From: SZUA-36 sp963704855
GTDB taxonomy: Bacteria > Pseudomonadota > Gammaproteobacteria > Xanthomonadales > SZUA-36
Length of the DNA stretch: 64,000 bases
Direction: 5' to 3'
NCBI GenBank assembly: GCA_963704855.1
Contig: CAVPHY010000004.1
Span: forward strand, 353,227 to 417,226
The notes under the pieces were generated by a model. The model was not told the origin of the DNA. It saw only the letters and a program-made list of their open reading frames with translations, and searched no databases. Shown in pieces: positions 1 through 8,786 of this stretch; positions within the stretch are counted from its first letter, which is position 1, and each line of letters begins with the position of its first letter. Both the position numbers and the translations under genes were made by a program.

Positions 1-192
1 GATTTCAATATCAAAATGGTCGACTATGCGCCGCAGATCGGAGTCCTGTAACTGCAGAATCTGTTGCAGCCAGTGAACCAGTTCAACGTACGGGTTACCG
101 CGCATCTTGCAAAATACAGTTGCACTTTCAATTCCCTGGTAAAGCAAACTGTTCAGTTTCCCAAATAGTGCCGTTCTGCTGATTTCTGTCAC
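1..192 (-). CDS. clpV: T6SS ATPase ClpV (TssH), N-terminal fragment
   Basis: Only the first 64 codons are in the window; the gene runs off the left edge. Translation from a GTG at 192 gives a Clp N-domain typical of ClpV, with the stretch ESATVFCKMRGNPYVELVHW. A good ribosome binding site (AGGAAGGAG) lies just upstream of the GTG and decides the start. ClpV is the hexameric AAA+ ATPase that disassembles the contracted TssB/TssC sheath. It is the last visible gene of the leftward T6SS arm, 52 bp after tssG. The family call is safe from the N-domain and the context; the ATPase domains cannot be seen. Confidence 0.9.
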   Translation of the reverse strand, partial: MTEISRTALFGKLNSLLYQGIESATVFCKMRGNPYVELVHWLQQILQLQDSDLRRIVDHFDIEI

Positions 193-244
193 GGTTCTAA
201 CTCCTTCCTACTGGTGTGGTTAATAATTGATATGGTTGTAATTC

Positions 245-1276
245 TTAGTGAACATAGTTCTGAACCTGCAACAGCAGGTCTTCAACATGGTCGACCTGGC
301 TATCAGTTTCAAGCCAACTGGTCCAGCCCAGTGCGCCGCGTTTGCCAAGGCAGGTCACGGGTTTTTCTTCTTTTTTGAGGACGAGGCTGATCTCCCATAA
401 AAGCTCCATGCCGACATAATTCCTGACAGCGGATACCAGCGCGTTAAAGGACTTGCCCGTTGGCAGAAAGGATTCATAGCGCTCAAGACCGAGCGGGCCC
501 ACGCGAACCTGGAACTTGTCCTGACGTTGCCAGACCCGTTCGCCAATGATCGTATCCTGACCCAGGCAGCCTTTCATACTGCTCTCACCAAGCTGGAAAC
601 GATCGTTTTTAGGTATTCTCATCCAGTGGGCGATGAATTCACGTACTTGGACCGGCACATCAAAATATTCGCTGACCAGAGATCTCAGGCCACTGACATG
701 ACGTGGCAAACTGCTCAGGTGACCGGCAAAACCCAATTTGGAAATATGGTGCATCGCATCGACATTGCGCAGGCTGGGCAGACCAAGTCCGAACAGGGAG
801 CCAACATACATTGCGAACCGGTCTTTGTCAGGCCGGTCAAATTGTACAACGGGTTGTGACTGCGCCCAGGCGGCATAGAACAAACTCACTACCCGGTGAT
901 GAAACATATCCGCAAAGCGCGCCATGGCGTGATCGCGATGGTGCCGTGAGCGATCCCGTGCATACTCTGTCAGGTGCAGTGGCAAGGGGCCATTGGGGCC
1001 AAACAGGCCAAGAAACCGTTGCGATAACCGCGGATACTGGCTGTTGCTGTCAATCTCCAGTCCGGCCAGCGTTGCAGGTGCAAAAAAAGTATAGGGTTCC
1101 TGGGTAAACCTGATGGGGTCATCCGATGGTCTGAAAGCGTGTCCGGTAATCGGCTTGTCTTTGTAGAAGCAATTGATACGCCGAACCGTCTGGAAGAAAC
1201 CATAGCGATATGGCTTTTCACTGACCTCGGTGAGAAAACTTACAACAGAGGTCTCAGACCCGCCTTCACTGGCCAT
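245..1276 (-). CDS. tssG: T6SS baseplate protein TssG (VasB/ImpH)
   Basis: The 343-residue product is the usual length for TssG, a baseplate wedge subunit that works with TssE, TssF and TssK. The N-terminus (FLTEVSEKPYRYGFFQTVRR) and the LFGPNGPLPLHLTEYARDR segment near residue 90 are typical of the family. The ATG at 1276 has a GAGG ribosome binding site at suitable spacing and overlaps the end of tssF by 37 bp, which suggests translational coupling. It sits between tssF and clpV, the common order in T6SS clusters. No disruption is seen. Confidence 0.95.
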   Translation of the reverse strand: MASEGGSETSVVSFLTEVSEKPYRYGFFQTVRRINCFYKDKPITGHAFRPSDDPIRFTQEPYTFFAPATLAGLEIDSNSQYPRLSQRFLGLFGPNGPLPLHLTEYARDRSRHHRDHAMARFADMFHHRVVSLFYAAWAQSQPVVQFDRPDKDRFAMYVGSLFGLGLPSLRNVDAMHHISKLGFAGHLSSLPRHVSGLRSLVSEYFDVPVQVREFIAHWMRIPKNDRFQLGESSMKGCLGQDTIIGERVWQRQDKFQVRVGPLGLERYESFLPTGKSFNALVSAVRNYVGMELLWEISLVLKKEEKPVTCLGKRGALGWTSWLETDSQVDHVEDLLLQVQNYVH

Positions 1277-3114
1277 CTGGCTACCTCGATTTTGTTATCT
1301 GTTAACACGATAGTTTCGGTCATGTGGTTGATCGACACGTACTTACGGAAAAACTCTGTCAGCACCAAACCGAACAAATACATCCCGCCGGCTTCAAACC
1401 CGCCCGGATCCAGTGTAATTGTAATCTGCAGACCCCGACCGAAGCTGATCGGGCCCGGAATGGGTAAACGGCATGTTATCGCCTTGGATGAAACGCTCAG
1501 CAACCCCCGGATCTGGCGTTCGCCAACGGTATGACCATTGCTGTAAAGCTGCAGCAACTCGCGTAAGGCAGCGGCTCCCTCGTCCGGGTTGTCATCGATT
1601 AACGACAGGAAATTTAGCGACAGGTGATTGATAAGCCGCCACGCGTAATCACCGGTCGTGGCTTGCACATCGGGTCGTGTTGGCCCTGCCACACAGCGTA
1701 TCTTTTCAATCGGTGCATTCGCATCCAAAGTGAAGTCACCATCCTTCTGGCCGAGGGGCATCTGCATTGGCAGGTCGCGATTGCTGCACAGGGTGTCTAT
1801 GCCAAGTTGCGCCAGTTTGGAGCTATAGGGTGATTCATTGGAATCCACCAGCGAAATAAATACCTCCTGACCGAGGTACCCCGAGCGCGCACCCCTCGAG
1901 TGTTGTTTGGATGACAACATCCGGGGTCGTCTCCGGACCGAGAAAAACGCCGAGTGTTCAACCGGGGAATGGTCATCCTTGAGGCCATAGAACGGTAAAA
2001 AGTTCTGACGCTCATCGGCTTGTTTGCCATAACCGACAACGGATCGAACCTGGTGCACCTCGTAGTCCAGTGGCCGGCTCCGGTCAGCCAGAACATGAAA
2101 TTCGTGGTCCCGTGAGTTGAGCGTTATGCGGTCGGCGCGCTTGGTAAACAGGTTGATGGCCGGCACGCAGAAGGGTATGAAGTTGTTTTTACCAATGATG
2201 TTTTCCAAGTCATTGTTGCGGTTATCCAGGTGAATCACCAACTCGAATTTCTGCCCACTGGCTTTGCGCAAAACCTTGTCGAGACCGGTGAAATTGATAA
2301 ACCGGAAGCGCTCAGGAAAAGCAAAATACTCCCTTAACAGCCGGTATCCTTCGAATGATCGCGACTTGTAATTGAGCATGGCCTGTTCGGGCTCAAACCC
2401 GAACGAACTCACATTGTCCCTGGAAAGCGGAAAAACCTGCCGGTCTTTTTTGTCGCCGGTGATGATCGTAAATCCACACACGCCAGCCAGCATGTGCTCA
2501 TATAAAGCCATGGGCACGGTGCCACTGCCGCCGAGAAACAACGGTAATTCCTTCATTTCCAGCATGGCAATATCGACGCCTTTGGCTGCCTCTATGCTGA
2601 TGCGTATACCGGCTGAAACGTGGCGTCCGGGTTTGATCCCAAGATTTGCCAGGGCCGCACGGGTTCCCAGGTATTCCGCTTCGGCGACCGTCACCGGAAA
2701 CAACTTAACATCATGCGAAGTTCTGTACTCGCACGACGTTTGCATGTTGGGTCCAAGACCACTCTTTAGAGAGGTTCCCCTCTCGATAGTGACCCCTTTC
2801 GCCAGGTCCGTATCACCACAATCGGGTTGCAATTGCACAACCGTCATGGATGGAAGCGGAGCCAGGTAATCCGGGTAAACAATTTCCAACAGATGCTGGC
2901 AGAACTTCGGGTACTCTTCTTCGATCTTGAGCTGCACACGCGCGGTCAGGAAAGCAAAACCCTCGAGCATGCGTTCGACATAGGGATCCGCGCATTCCAG
3001 GCCTTCCATACCCAGCCTTCCCGCAACTTTCGGGAAATGATGAGCAAACTCATTGCCCATTTCACGCATGAAGTCGAGTTCAATGTTGTAGTGGTGTAAT
3101 AATCTTGTATCCAT
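1240..3114 (-). CDS. tssF: T6SS baseplate protein TssF (VasA/ImpG)
   Basis: This 624-residue protein matches the TssF family in length and in its N-terminus, which contains YNIELDFMREMGNEFAHHFP and then VERMLEGFAFLTARVQLKIE. Both are hallmark segments of the family. TssF forms the baseplate wedge with TssG and TssE, around the VgrG spike at the cytoplasmic end of the tail. The start lies 6 bp after the tssE stop and the end overlaps tssG, consistent with one transcript. The C-terminal half (LFGLVLTEFFRKYVSIN near the end) is also TssF-like. The reading frame is intact. Confidence 0.95.
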   Translation of the reverse strand: MDTRLLHHYNIELDFMREMGNEFAHHFPKVAGRLGMEGLECADPYVERMLEGFAFLTARVQLKIEEEYPKFCQHLLEIVYPDYLAPLPSMTVVQLQPDCGDTDLAKGVTIERGTSLKSGLGPNMQTSCEYRTSHDVKLFPVTVAEAEYLGTRAALANLGIKPGRHVSAGIRISIEAAKGVDIAMLEMKELPLFLGGSGTVPMALYEHMLAGVCGFTIITGDKKDRQVFPLSRDNVSSFGFEPEQAMLNYKSRSFEGYRLLREYFAFPERFRFINFTGLDKVLRKASGQKFELVIHLDNRNNDLENIIGKNNFIPFCVPAINLFTKRADRITLNSRDHEFHVLADRSRPLDYEVHQVRSVVGYGKQADERQNFLPFYGLKDDHSPVEHSAFFSVRRRPRMLSSKQHSRGARSGYLGQEVFISLVDSNESPYSSKLAQLGIDTLCSNRDLPMQMPLGQKDGDFTLDANAPIEKIRCVAGPTRPDVQATTGDYAWRLINHLSLNFLSLIDDNPDEGAAALRELLQLYSNGHTVGERQIRGLLSVSSKAITCRLPIPGPISFGRGLQITITLDPGGFEAGGMYLFGLVLTEFFRKYVSINHMTETIVLTDNKIEVARWPVKAGLRPLL

Positions 3115-3120
3115 ATCCGA

Positions 3121-3624
3121 TCAGCCGCTACTTTCCGCCAGTTTGAATTCACCGCATTCGAGATCCAGTTCACTTTTCAGGACAACCTGGAATGGTGAAG
3201 GTTGACCAAAAACCGCGCCTTCGATCTCAAAAACCATCGAATTATGAGACATGGCATCAGGGTTTGAGTGAACCTTCACTTTAAGGCTATTGCGTAAAAT
3301 ACGCGGCTCAAACTGGTGAATCGCTTCCCGTATTGATTTTTCCACGCTGCGGACATCGACCGTGGAAGACGTATGCCCGGACAGGTCCGGCAGACCATAG
3401 TTGAGCACCGAACGGGTAACTTCGGGGAAACGCTCAAGGTCAACGCATACATCAAGCGCTACGGAATTGAGCAACCAGCCAAGGTCACGGATAACCGCCT
3501 GCTTGAACTGTTGTTGGCTCATGCTCTGTTGCGAACTGCTCTCCTGGCTTTTTTCGGGCTCTAAATCCGTCAACCGGTCCAGCAAGGAAGGTTGCAGTCT
3601 TTCTTTAAGGGACCATTGTCCCAT
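3121..3624 (-). CDS. tssE: T6SS baseplate protein TssE (gp25-like)
   Basis: The 167-residue protein has the gp25-like organisation of TssE. An N-terminal LKERLQPSLLDRLTDLEPEK segment is followed by a conserved core containing RDLGWLLNSV, LERFPEVTRSVLNYGLPDLSG and an IREAIHQFEPRI stretch. gp25 proteins seed polymerisation of the contractile sheath on the baseplate. It lies 9 bp downstream of tagJ and 6 bp upstream of tssF in the leftward operon. Length and motifs are ordinary. Confidence 0.94.
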   Translation of the reverse strand: MGQWSLKERLQPSLLDRLTDLEPEKSQESSSQQSMSQQQFKQAVIRDLGWLLNSVALDVCVDLERFPEVTRSVLNYGLPDLSGHTSSTVDVRSVEKSIREAIHQFEPRILRNSLKVKVHSNPDAMSHNSMVFEIEGAVFGQPSPFQVVLKSELDLECGEFKLAESSG

Positions 3625-3633
3625 TCTCAGTCA

Positions 3634-4419
3634 TTACTCATCGAATTCAATACTGCGAACTTCGAGGATCGGGTAATCCTTTACATCGGTCGCAAACAGG
3701 CGTTGCCCCGTACCCTCGGTGATGTCATCGCCATGTGAGAGCCAGTCGGTGCGGCGACCCAATAAACCAGGCCCGGATACCCCTTCAATATGCGGGTAAC
3801 GCGCGGGTACCATCACCATCAGTTTACCGCCGTTGATCCACATCACCTCGGCGGGCAACCACAGCAGATCGCGCAGGTCTGTTGGTTTGTCGGTGTGCAA
3901 TTTACGCAATCGGGACATTGGAACCCAGTAATACTGTCCATTGAAAATAAACTCAAAGACCGGGCCAAACCGCTGGTCCGCATCAGCCAGCCAGCTAAAA
4001 CCTTCGTCATTAATCCGGCCGCTGCGTGTATCCGCTTTTTCGAAGGCCTGGGCATTGAGACTCGCAAACAGTGCCATGTCACCCTTTGCAAACGCCTGTT
4101 GTGCTTCGACCAGGGATGCAACCCATTCCTCCGGCTCACCAAATATCAACGGTTTGCTCTTACCTGCAAAAACGGCTTCCCGGTGTAACTCGCAGTTGAG
4201 CACATCCCGATAGGCCTGCACCATCGGATCGGCTTCCGGATCTAATTGACCAGCCAATTCGAGTTGCGTCTGGGCACGTTTCCACTGCCCGTTGACGGCC
4301 AGTAACTGAAAAAGAAAAATACGTAACTTGGGATCGGTGGGATTCTTTTTGACCTGCGCCTGAAGCGCCTCAAGGGCACCCTTCGGATCGCCGGCGTGTA
4401 TTAATAATTCGGCAGTCAT
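3634..4419 (-). CDS. tagJ: T6SS accessory protein TagJ (ImpE family)
   Basis: The 261-residue protein matches ImpE/TagJ. It has N-terminal TPR-like helices (AGDPKGALEALQAQVKKNP, then PKLRIFLFQLLAVNGQW) and a C-terminal domain with FEFIFNGQYYWVPMSRL and LRDLLWLPAEVMW. In Pseudomonas HSI-1-type systems TagJ binds the sheath protein TssB and ClpV and is thought to modulate sheath recycling. Its presence between hcp and tssE puts this cluster among the tagJ-bearing T6SS types. A 16-bp perfect palindrome at 4435-4450 sits immediately upstream of the start. Confidence 0.92.
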   Translation of the reverse strand: MTAELLIHAGDPKGALEALQAQVKKNPTDPKLRIFLFQLLAVNGQWKRAQTQLELAGQLDPEADPMVQAYRDVLNCELHREAVFAGKSKPLIFGEPEEWVASLVEAQQAFAKGDMALFASLNAQAFEKADTRSGRINDEGFSWLADADQRFGPVFEFIFNGQYYWVPMSRLRKLHTDKPTDLRDLLWLPAEVMWINGGKLMVMVPARYPHIEGVSGPGLLGRRTDWLSHGDDITEGTGQRLFATDVKDYPILEVRSIEFDE

Positions 4420-4434
4420 GGTTTAATCCGGTTT

Positions 4435-4450
4435 CCGGGTAATTACCCGG
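4435..4450. promoter_or_regulatory. 16-bp perfect palindrome upstream of tagJ
   Basis: CCGGGTAATTACCCGG is a perfect palindrome ending 16 bp before the tagJ start codon. It could be an operator or a small RNA hairpin in the hcp-tagJ intergenic part of the operon. I recognise no regulator for it. Confidence 0.35.
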
Positions 4451-4471
4451 TTTGGCTAAATTCAGATTGAC

Positions 4472-4500
4472 CAAGGCGGACCGGTAGCCGGCCCGCCTTG
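4472..4500 (-). promoter_or_regulatory. Stable RNA hairpin downstream of hcp
   Basis: On the minus strand this segment folds as CAAGGCGG paired with CCGCCTTG, extended inward by a wobble and CCGG/CCGG pairs around a 3-nt loop, about 13 bp of nearly continuous stem. It lies 46 nt after the hcp stop. No clear U-tract follows, so it looks more like an mRNA-stabilising or attenuating hairpin than a full intrinsic terminator. It would allow hcp to be expressed above tagJ-clpV. Confidence 0.5.
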
Positions 4501-4545
4501 AAAAGGTTTTCAGTAGTGAAGAACTGCGTGGGGATACCCCTCGTG

Positions 4546-5031
4546 TTACTGGGTACCTTTGGTGCCCGCCACATCGTAAGTCTTCACACCGCTGCTCTTC
4601 AGTTTACCCTTCTCATCCTGTACAAAGACATCAACTGAGAGTTCCTTGAAGGCAATCGTTACCGACTCATTGCCACCCGGTTCGAAAGACGAACCATTTT
4701 CCTGGCAGGAAGTAAAAATACAGTCAGTCAGTATAATTTCCAGCCATACTTCGGGTTCATCGTCACCCTGTACCGAGGTGCAATGCAATTTCATCTCCGG
4801 GTAGACCTTGCCGGTACAGCAGGAAATGAAAATTTTGCTGCTGGCACTGTCCATGACTTTCTGAACACTCAGGTCCTGGATACTCGACGTACCCCGGCTC
4901 ATACCGGTACCAACGCCTACGCTGGAACTATTGCTAACGCCCCAGCTCCAACCTTGCAAGTCGATCCATTTTTCGTGCTTTGATGCCGTGCACTCGCCGT
5001 CGATTCCATCAATTTTTAAATGAACACCCAT
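4546..5031 (-). CDS. hcp: T6SS tube protein Hcp (TssD)
   Basis: The 161-residue product starting MGVHLKIDGIDGECTASKHE is a clear Hcp, the hexameric ring protein that stacks into the expelled inner tube and can carry small effectors in its lumen. Further Hcp segments are WSWGVSNSSSVGVGTGMSRG and the C-terminal VFVQDEKGKLKSSG. The open frame extends 30 codons upstream, but the ATG at 5031 has an AGAGGA ribosome binding site and begins the conserved protein, so I use it. The gene is flanked by long untranslated stretches on both sides, each with a stable hairpin (4472-4500 and 5187-5212), unlike the tight packing elsewhere in the operon. Confidence 0.95.
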   Translation of the reverse strand: MGVHLKIDGIDGECTASKHEKWIDLQGWSWGVSNSSSVGVGTGMSRGTSSIQDLSVQKVMDSASSKIFISCCTGKVYPEMKLHCTSVQGDDEPEVWLEIILTDCIFTSCQENGSSFEPGGNESVTIAFKELSVDVFVQDEKGKLKSSGVKTYDVAGTKGTQ

Positions 5032-5186
5032 AATGATAATCCTCTTGAATTTATATGTTAAAAAACCAGTTAAACACTTACCTGGGGATTGCTGAGAAAC
5101 TTTCCTGCCAACTGCAGGCAAAGCAACCTGTCCTCACTTACAATGTAGTCCAAACATCAGGTAATTGCTGTGAAATATCTCACAAT

Positions 5187-5212
5187 ACTCCAGGGCCATT
5201 GGGCCCCGGAGT
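5187..5212 (-). promoter_or_regulatory. Stable RNA hairpin between tssC and hcp
   Basis: ACTCC-A-GGGCC pairs with GGCCC-C-GGAGT around a 4-nt loop, giving an 11-position stem with one mismatch. It lies in the 214-bp gap between the tssC stop and the hcp start. There is no U-run on the minus strand, so termination is doubtful; RNA processing or protection of the hcp message are alternatives. Confidence 0.45.
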
Positions 5213-5245
5213 GCTTTTCAGAGTTGTAACCCGTCCCGTCACGCC

Positions 5246-6740
5246 CTAGCTCTTGGCTGATGGCAGCTTGGAAACCAGGCGCAGGGACACCGTTAAACCT
5301 TCCAGTTGATAGTGGGGCCGCAGATAGAAACGCGAGCGATAATAGCCCGGATTAGATTCATCCGCTTCTACCACAACTTCTGCATCTGCCAGTGGCTTAC
5401 GTGCCTTGGTGGCTTCACTGGAGCCCGCCGGATCACCATCAACGTACTGATTAATCCACTTATTGAGCCATGTCTCCATGTCTTCCCTTTCCTTGAAAGA
5501 GCCGATCTTGTCACGCACGATACACTTCAGATAATGCGCAAACCGACAGGTTGCAAACAGGTAGGGCAGACGCGCAGCCAGGTTGGCATTGGCCGTAGCG
5601 TCAGGGTCTTCGTACTCTTGCGGTTTTTGTAGTGATTGAGCACCGATAAACGCCGCAAAATCAGAATTTTTCTTGTGAATCAATGGCATGAAACCATTTT
5701 TGGCCAATTCGGCTTCGCGGCGATCACTGATTGCGATCTCAGTCGGGCACTTCATATCCGTGCCGCCGTCGTCCGTTGGGAAGGAGTGGGTCGGCAGGTT
5801 CTCAACGGCACCGCCGGACTCGATACCACGAATACGTGAACACCAGCCATACAGTTTAAATGACTTGTTGATATTTGTAGCCATGGCATACGCGGCATTG
5901 CACCAGGTGTAGTTGGATGAATCAGCGCCTTCCGTATCTTCTTCGAAATCAAATGCTTCAACCGGATCGGTGTTGGCACCGTAGGGTGTACGACCAAGGA
6001 AACGCGGCATCGCGAGACCCAGGTAGCGGGCATCATCAGATTCACGCAGGGAACGCCATGCAGCGTATTCGGGTGTACCGAAAATCTTGGTCAGATCACG
6101 CGGGTTACTCAATTCGCTCCATGAATCAAACTGCAGCGTTTTCGGCGCAACTGCTGAAATAAATGGTGCATGCATGGCTGCACAGAATTTGCGCCATCCC
6201 CCTGAGGGTTTCCACATCCTGGGGAGAATGGTCAAAATAGTAATCACCCGTGAGGCAACCGAAAGGCTCACCACCGAACTGGCCGTATTCCTGCTCGTAC
6301 ATCGCCTTGAATAGCGGGCTCTGGTCCCATGCAGTGCCTTTGTATTTTTTAAGTGTCTTGTGCAAATCTTTTTTCGATATGCTCATGACCTTGATCTTCA
6401 GTGACTCATCCGTCTCGGTGTTGTTCACCATGTAGGAGAGGCCACGCCATGCGCTTTCCAATTGCTGGAAATCTTCATGGTGCATGATCTTGTTAATCTG
6501 TTCGGTCAGCTTCTGATCGATTTGTGCGATCAGCGCCTCGATTGAAGCGACTGCGTCCTCGGATACCACCGCGGTATCTTTCAATACATACTCTGCCAGG
6601 GTTTCTACCGCAGAACTGATTTCTTCCTTGGCGCGATCGCTTTTAGGTTTGAATTCCTTGTTTAACAGTGATGCAAAATCACTCGTTTCAGCAACTGCCG
6701 TTGCCGCCTTTTGTCCGGAAACTTTCTTTTCTTCAGCCAT
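5246..6740 (-). pseudogene. tssC: T6SS sheath protein TssC (VipB), interrupted by a 1-nt frameshift
   Basis: Two overlapping frames together make one TssC. Frame 1 starts at 6740 (MAEEKKVSGQKAATAV) and carries the N-terminal half through GCLTGDYYFDHSPQDVETL. Frame 2 carries the rest, including NPRDLTKIFGTPEYAAWRSL, the SRIRGIESGGAVE loop and the C-terminal LRPHYQLEGLTVSLRLVSKL. Removing one base near 6182 joins them as MAQILAAMHAPF and gives about 497 residues, the normal TssC length. TssC and TssB form the contractile sheath, so an unrepaired frameshift would abolish secretion. Every other core gene is intact, so a sequencing or assembly error is at least as likely as a real mutation. tssB lies 2 bp upstream. 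Confidence 0.93.
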
Positions 6741-6742
6741 GG

Positions 6743-7264
6743 CTATTTCTCACCCTCGCCTGTGGAACCGTCATCCGGTTTTGGAGCGGCCACCAGCGAC
6801 TGCAAAAGTGCGGGATCCTTAATGGCGTTTGCAATCAATTCTTCCGCCCCGGTCTTGCCATCCATATAGGTCACCAGGTTGGCCAGCTGTGTACGTGCTT
6901 CGAGCAGTTTGTTCAGGGAATCAACCTTGCGTGCAACCGCATCGGGTGAAAAATCGTCCATGCTTTCAAATGTCAGGTCAACACTTAACTGGCCTTCACC
7001 GGTCAGCGTGTTATCAACACGAAACGCCGCGCGCGGCTTCATGGCTTGCATGCGATCATCGAAATTATCGACGTCAAATTCCAGGAATTTACGATCCGCG
7101 ACCGCGGGTTGCGGCTCCGCTGGGTTACCGGCAAGATCCGCTAATACGCCTTGCACAAATGGCAAATGAACTTTCTTTTCCGAGCCATAGAGCTCAACGT
7201 CGTATTCGATCTGAACACGCGGCGCGCGATTGCGCGCAATAAATTTTTGACTACTATCACCCAT
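6743..7264 (-). CDS. tssB: T6SS sheath protein TssB (VipA/ImpB)
   Basis: The 173-residue protein is a standard TssB. It starts GDSSQKFIARNRAPRVQIEY, followed by LPFVQGVLADLAGNP, the KFLEFDVDNFDDRM segment and a C-terminal LNKLLEARTQLANLVTYMDG helix. TssB pairs with TssC in the sheath, and its N-terminal helices are recognised by ClpV or TagJ in studied systems. It precedes tssC by 2 bp and follows tssA by about 90 bp. The length is typical and the frame is intact. Confidence 0.95.
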   Translation of the reverse strand: MGDSSQKFIARNRAPRVQIEYDVELYGSEKKVHLPFVQGVLADLAGNPAEPQPAVADRKFLEFDVDNFDDRMQAMKPRAAFRVDNTLTGEGQLSVDLTFESMDDFSPDAVARKVDSLNKLLEARTQLANLVTYMDGKTGAEELIANAIKDPALLQSLVAAPKPDDGSTGEGEK

Positions 7265-7357
7265 TATTCGTCTCCTGATTTTAGTTCAAATTAAAAAAAC
7301 AAAAATGTTGCTAAACCTCACTTTGCTCTGACTGTTACCCGCAATAATCAAACACTG

Positions 7358-8389
7358 TTACTCCGTGAATCCGCTGATCATCTGTACCTGGGAGATGCCC
7401 TCGGGGGCAAGGTCCTCGAGGATTTCGACAAATGACTTGGGTACTAGACGTTGCGCCCTGCGCAATAACAGGGGAATTGGACTGGACGGTTCGTTGGTAG
7501 AGTAGTACTCACATATTTTATCGATCATACGCACCACATCGGCCCGGCTATTGATCGCGCCAGTGACCGGTGCTTGCGTATCCCTTGATCCGGACTGGAC
7601 GGCTTCATCACCGTCTTCGTCAAGTGGTTCATCTTCAAATACTGCCGCCGCAACAGGTGCGTATTTACTCACGGCCTGTTGAATCTCACCTAAAGCCTTG
7701 AGTGTCACATCAATACTCAGGGACACCGAATTTGTGGCCAGTTGGTCCCAGAGTTCAGCGGTGCGTTTGAGCTGCGTAATCGAACCGGCCACGCCTTCAC
7801 CCAAAGCTTTTAAGACTTCAGCATCCGCACTGCCAAATGCCCCTTGTATCAAGCTGACATCCTGGACTTCCTCATCACCGGTGGGGCTCACCTTGCCCTC
7901 TGCCAGTTCAATGGACCGTAGTGAAAATGCACCCAGGCCCCTGACTTCTATCAACGGGGCGTTCTCGAGCCCAACACTGACAATATCGTGGTCATTCAGT
8001 ATCTGTAGACAATTGAAACGCATGGTTGGGTCGTTATCATCGTCGGCATCCAGTTCTGGATAGATGCTATCCCAATGGACTTCCATGCAGGTGTTGAGTG
8101 ATTCCAGTGACTCACTAAAAGCCTTCAGGCCCTTTAGATTCAAGTCGGCGAGTGCTCCGTAGGTCAGCACCCGCAAATCACGTGTTCGTTTGTTGAGATC
8201 TTCAACCTGCTGGGCAACGCTTTTCCAGTCAGGACCGGAACCAGGTATTACGGTATCACCGAATTCCTGTTCGGCGGTCGTCTGCATCATGACTTCCATT
8301 TGCTGGAAAACTGGGTCGTATTCCAGGTCTTCACCACATGGCAATTCATCGGAAACTGGCTGGGCCAACTCTTCAGCCGAAAGTCGCAT
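7358..8389 (-). CDS. tssA: T6SS assembly protein TssA (ImpA)
   Basis: The 343-residue product carries the ImpA N-terminal domain (LSAEELAQPVSDELPCGEDL, YDPVFQQME) and the WKSVAQQVEDLNKRTRDLRV segment. The C-terminal part has RAQRLVPKSFVEILEDLAPE. TssA primes tube and sheath polymerisation and caps the growing tail. The frame is open to 8446, but the ATG at 8389 has a strong GGGAGGGAAGA leader and begins the conserved domain, so I chose it. It is the first gene of the leftward arm, divergent from tagH. Confidence 0.93.
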   Translation of the reverse strand: MRLSAEELAQPVSDELPCGEDLEYDPVFQQMEVMMQTTAEQEFGDTVIPGSGPDWKSVAQQVEDLNKRTRDLRVLTYGALADLNLKGLKAFSESLESLNTCMEVHWDSIYPELDADDDNDPTMRFNCLQILNDHDIVSVGLENAPLIEVRGLGAFSLRSIELAEGKVSPTGDEEVQDVSLIQGAFGSADAEVLKALGEGVAGSITQLKRTAELWDQLATNSVSLSIDVTLKALGEIQQAVSKYAPVAAAVFEDEPLDEDGDEAVQSGSRDTQAPVTGAINSRADVVRMIDKICEYYSTNEPSSPIPLLLRRAQRLVPKSFVEILEDLAPEGISQVQMISGFTE

Positions 8390-8523
8390 TCTTCCCTCCC
8401 ATTGAGCAATCGTCTCCAATCCGTAGCAAATCTTCTGATGGTGCATCCATTCAAACTATGTGGAATCAGAGCACTTCGAATCTGGAGCTTTCGCTGTTTT
8501 TGATGTCGTGATTACAAGATATA

Positions 8524-8552
8524 TTAATATCGTCTATAGAGTATAGTGTAAA
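8524..8552 (-). promoter_or_regulatory. Candidate promoter for the leftward T6SS arm
   Basis: On the minus strand TTTACA (8552-8547) is followed after 17 nt by TATTAA (8529-8524), a plausible sigma-70 pair 135 nt before tssA. The spacer contains the dyad CTATA-GAG-TATAG at 8534-8546, a possible operator. Confidence 0.35.
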
Positions 8553-8715
8553 TTCAATGAGGCGCAACATACGCAGACGTCAGCGTGGCTTGTGTGAACC
8601 AGGTTCTATCAATAAGGTGTTGTTTTGGAATAAAATCCCGTGGTTGAATGACACGATTTTAAGTGTCGATATTCATTGCAGACAGGGCAATAAAAAATAA
8701 TAACTGCCATTTCAG

Positions 8716-8743
8716 TTGAGGAGTAAACCATCCGTGTTATGCT
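8716..8743 (+). promoter_or_regulatory. Candidate promoter for the rightward T6SS arm
   Basis: TTGAGG (8716-8721) and TATGCT (8738-8743) are 16 nt apart and lie about 45 nt before the tagH start codon. The match is modest and could be chance in an AT-rich region. Confidence 0.3.
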
Positions 8744-8786
8744 TTTATTTTACGAATCAAGGACGCATCGTGGAGACTGATTAGCG

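Larger units (their letters stand above)
8390..8786. other. Divergent tssA/tagH intergenic region
   Basis: This 397-bp, comparatively AT-rich stretch separates the two T6SS arms and should hold both promoters. I see candidate sigma-70-type elements in each direction, listed separately. I found no convincing sigma-54 (TGGCAC-N5-TTGC) site and no ORF worth calling. Confidence 0.6.

Noticed and set aside
6160..6200. Programmed +1 frameshifting in tssC
   Set aside because: No slippery codon, stop codon or stimulatory hairpin is evident at the joint, and TssC is normally made from one frame.
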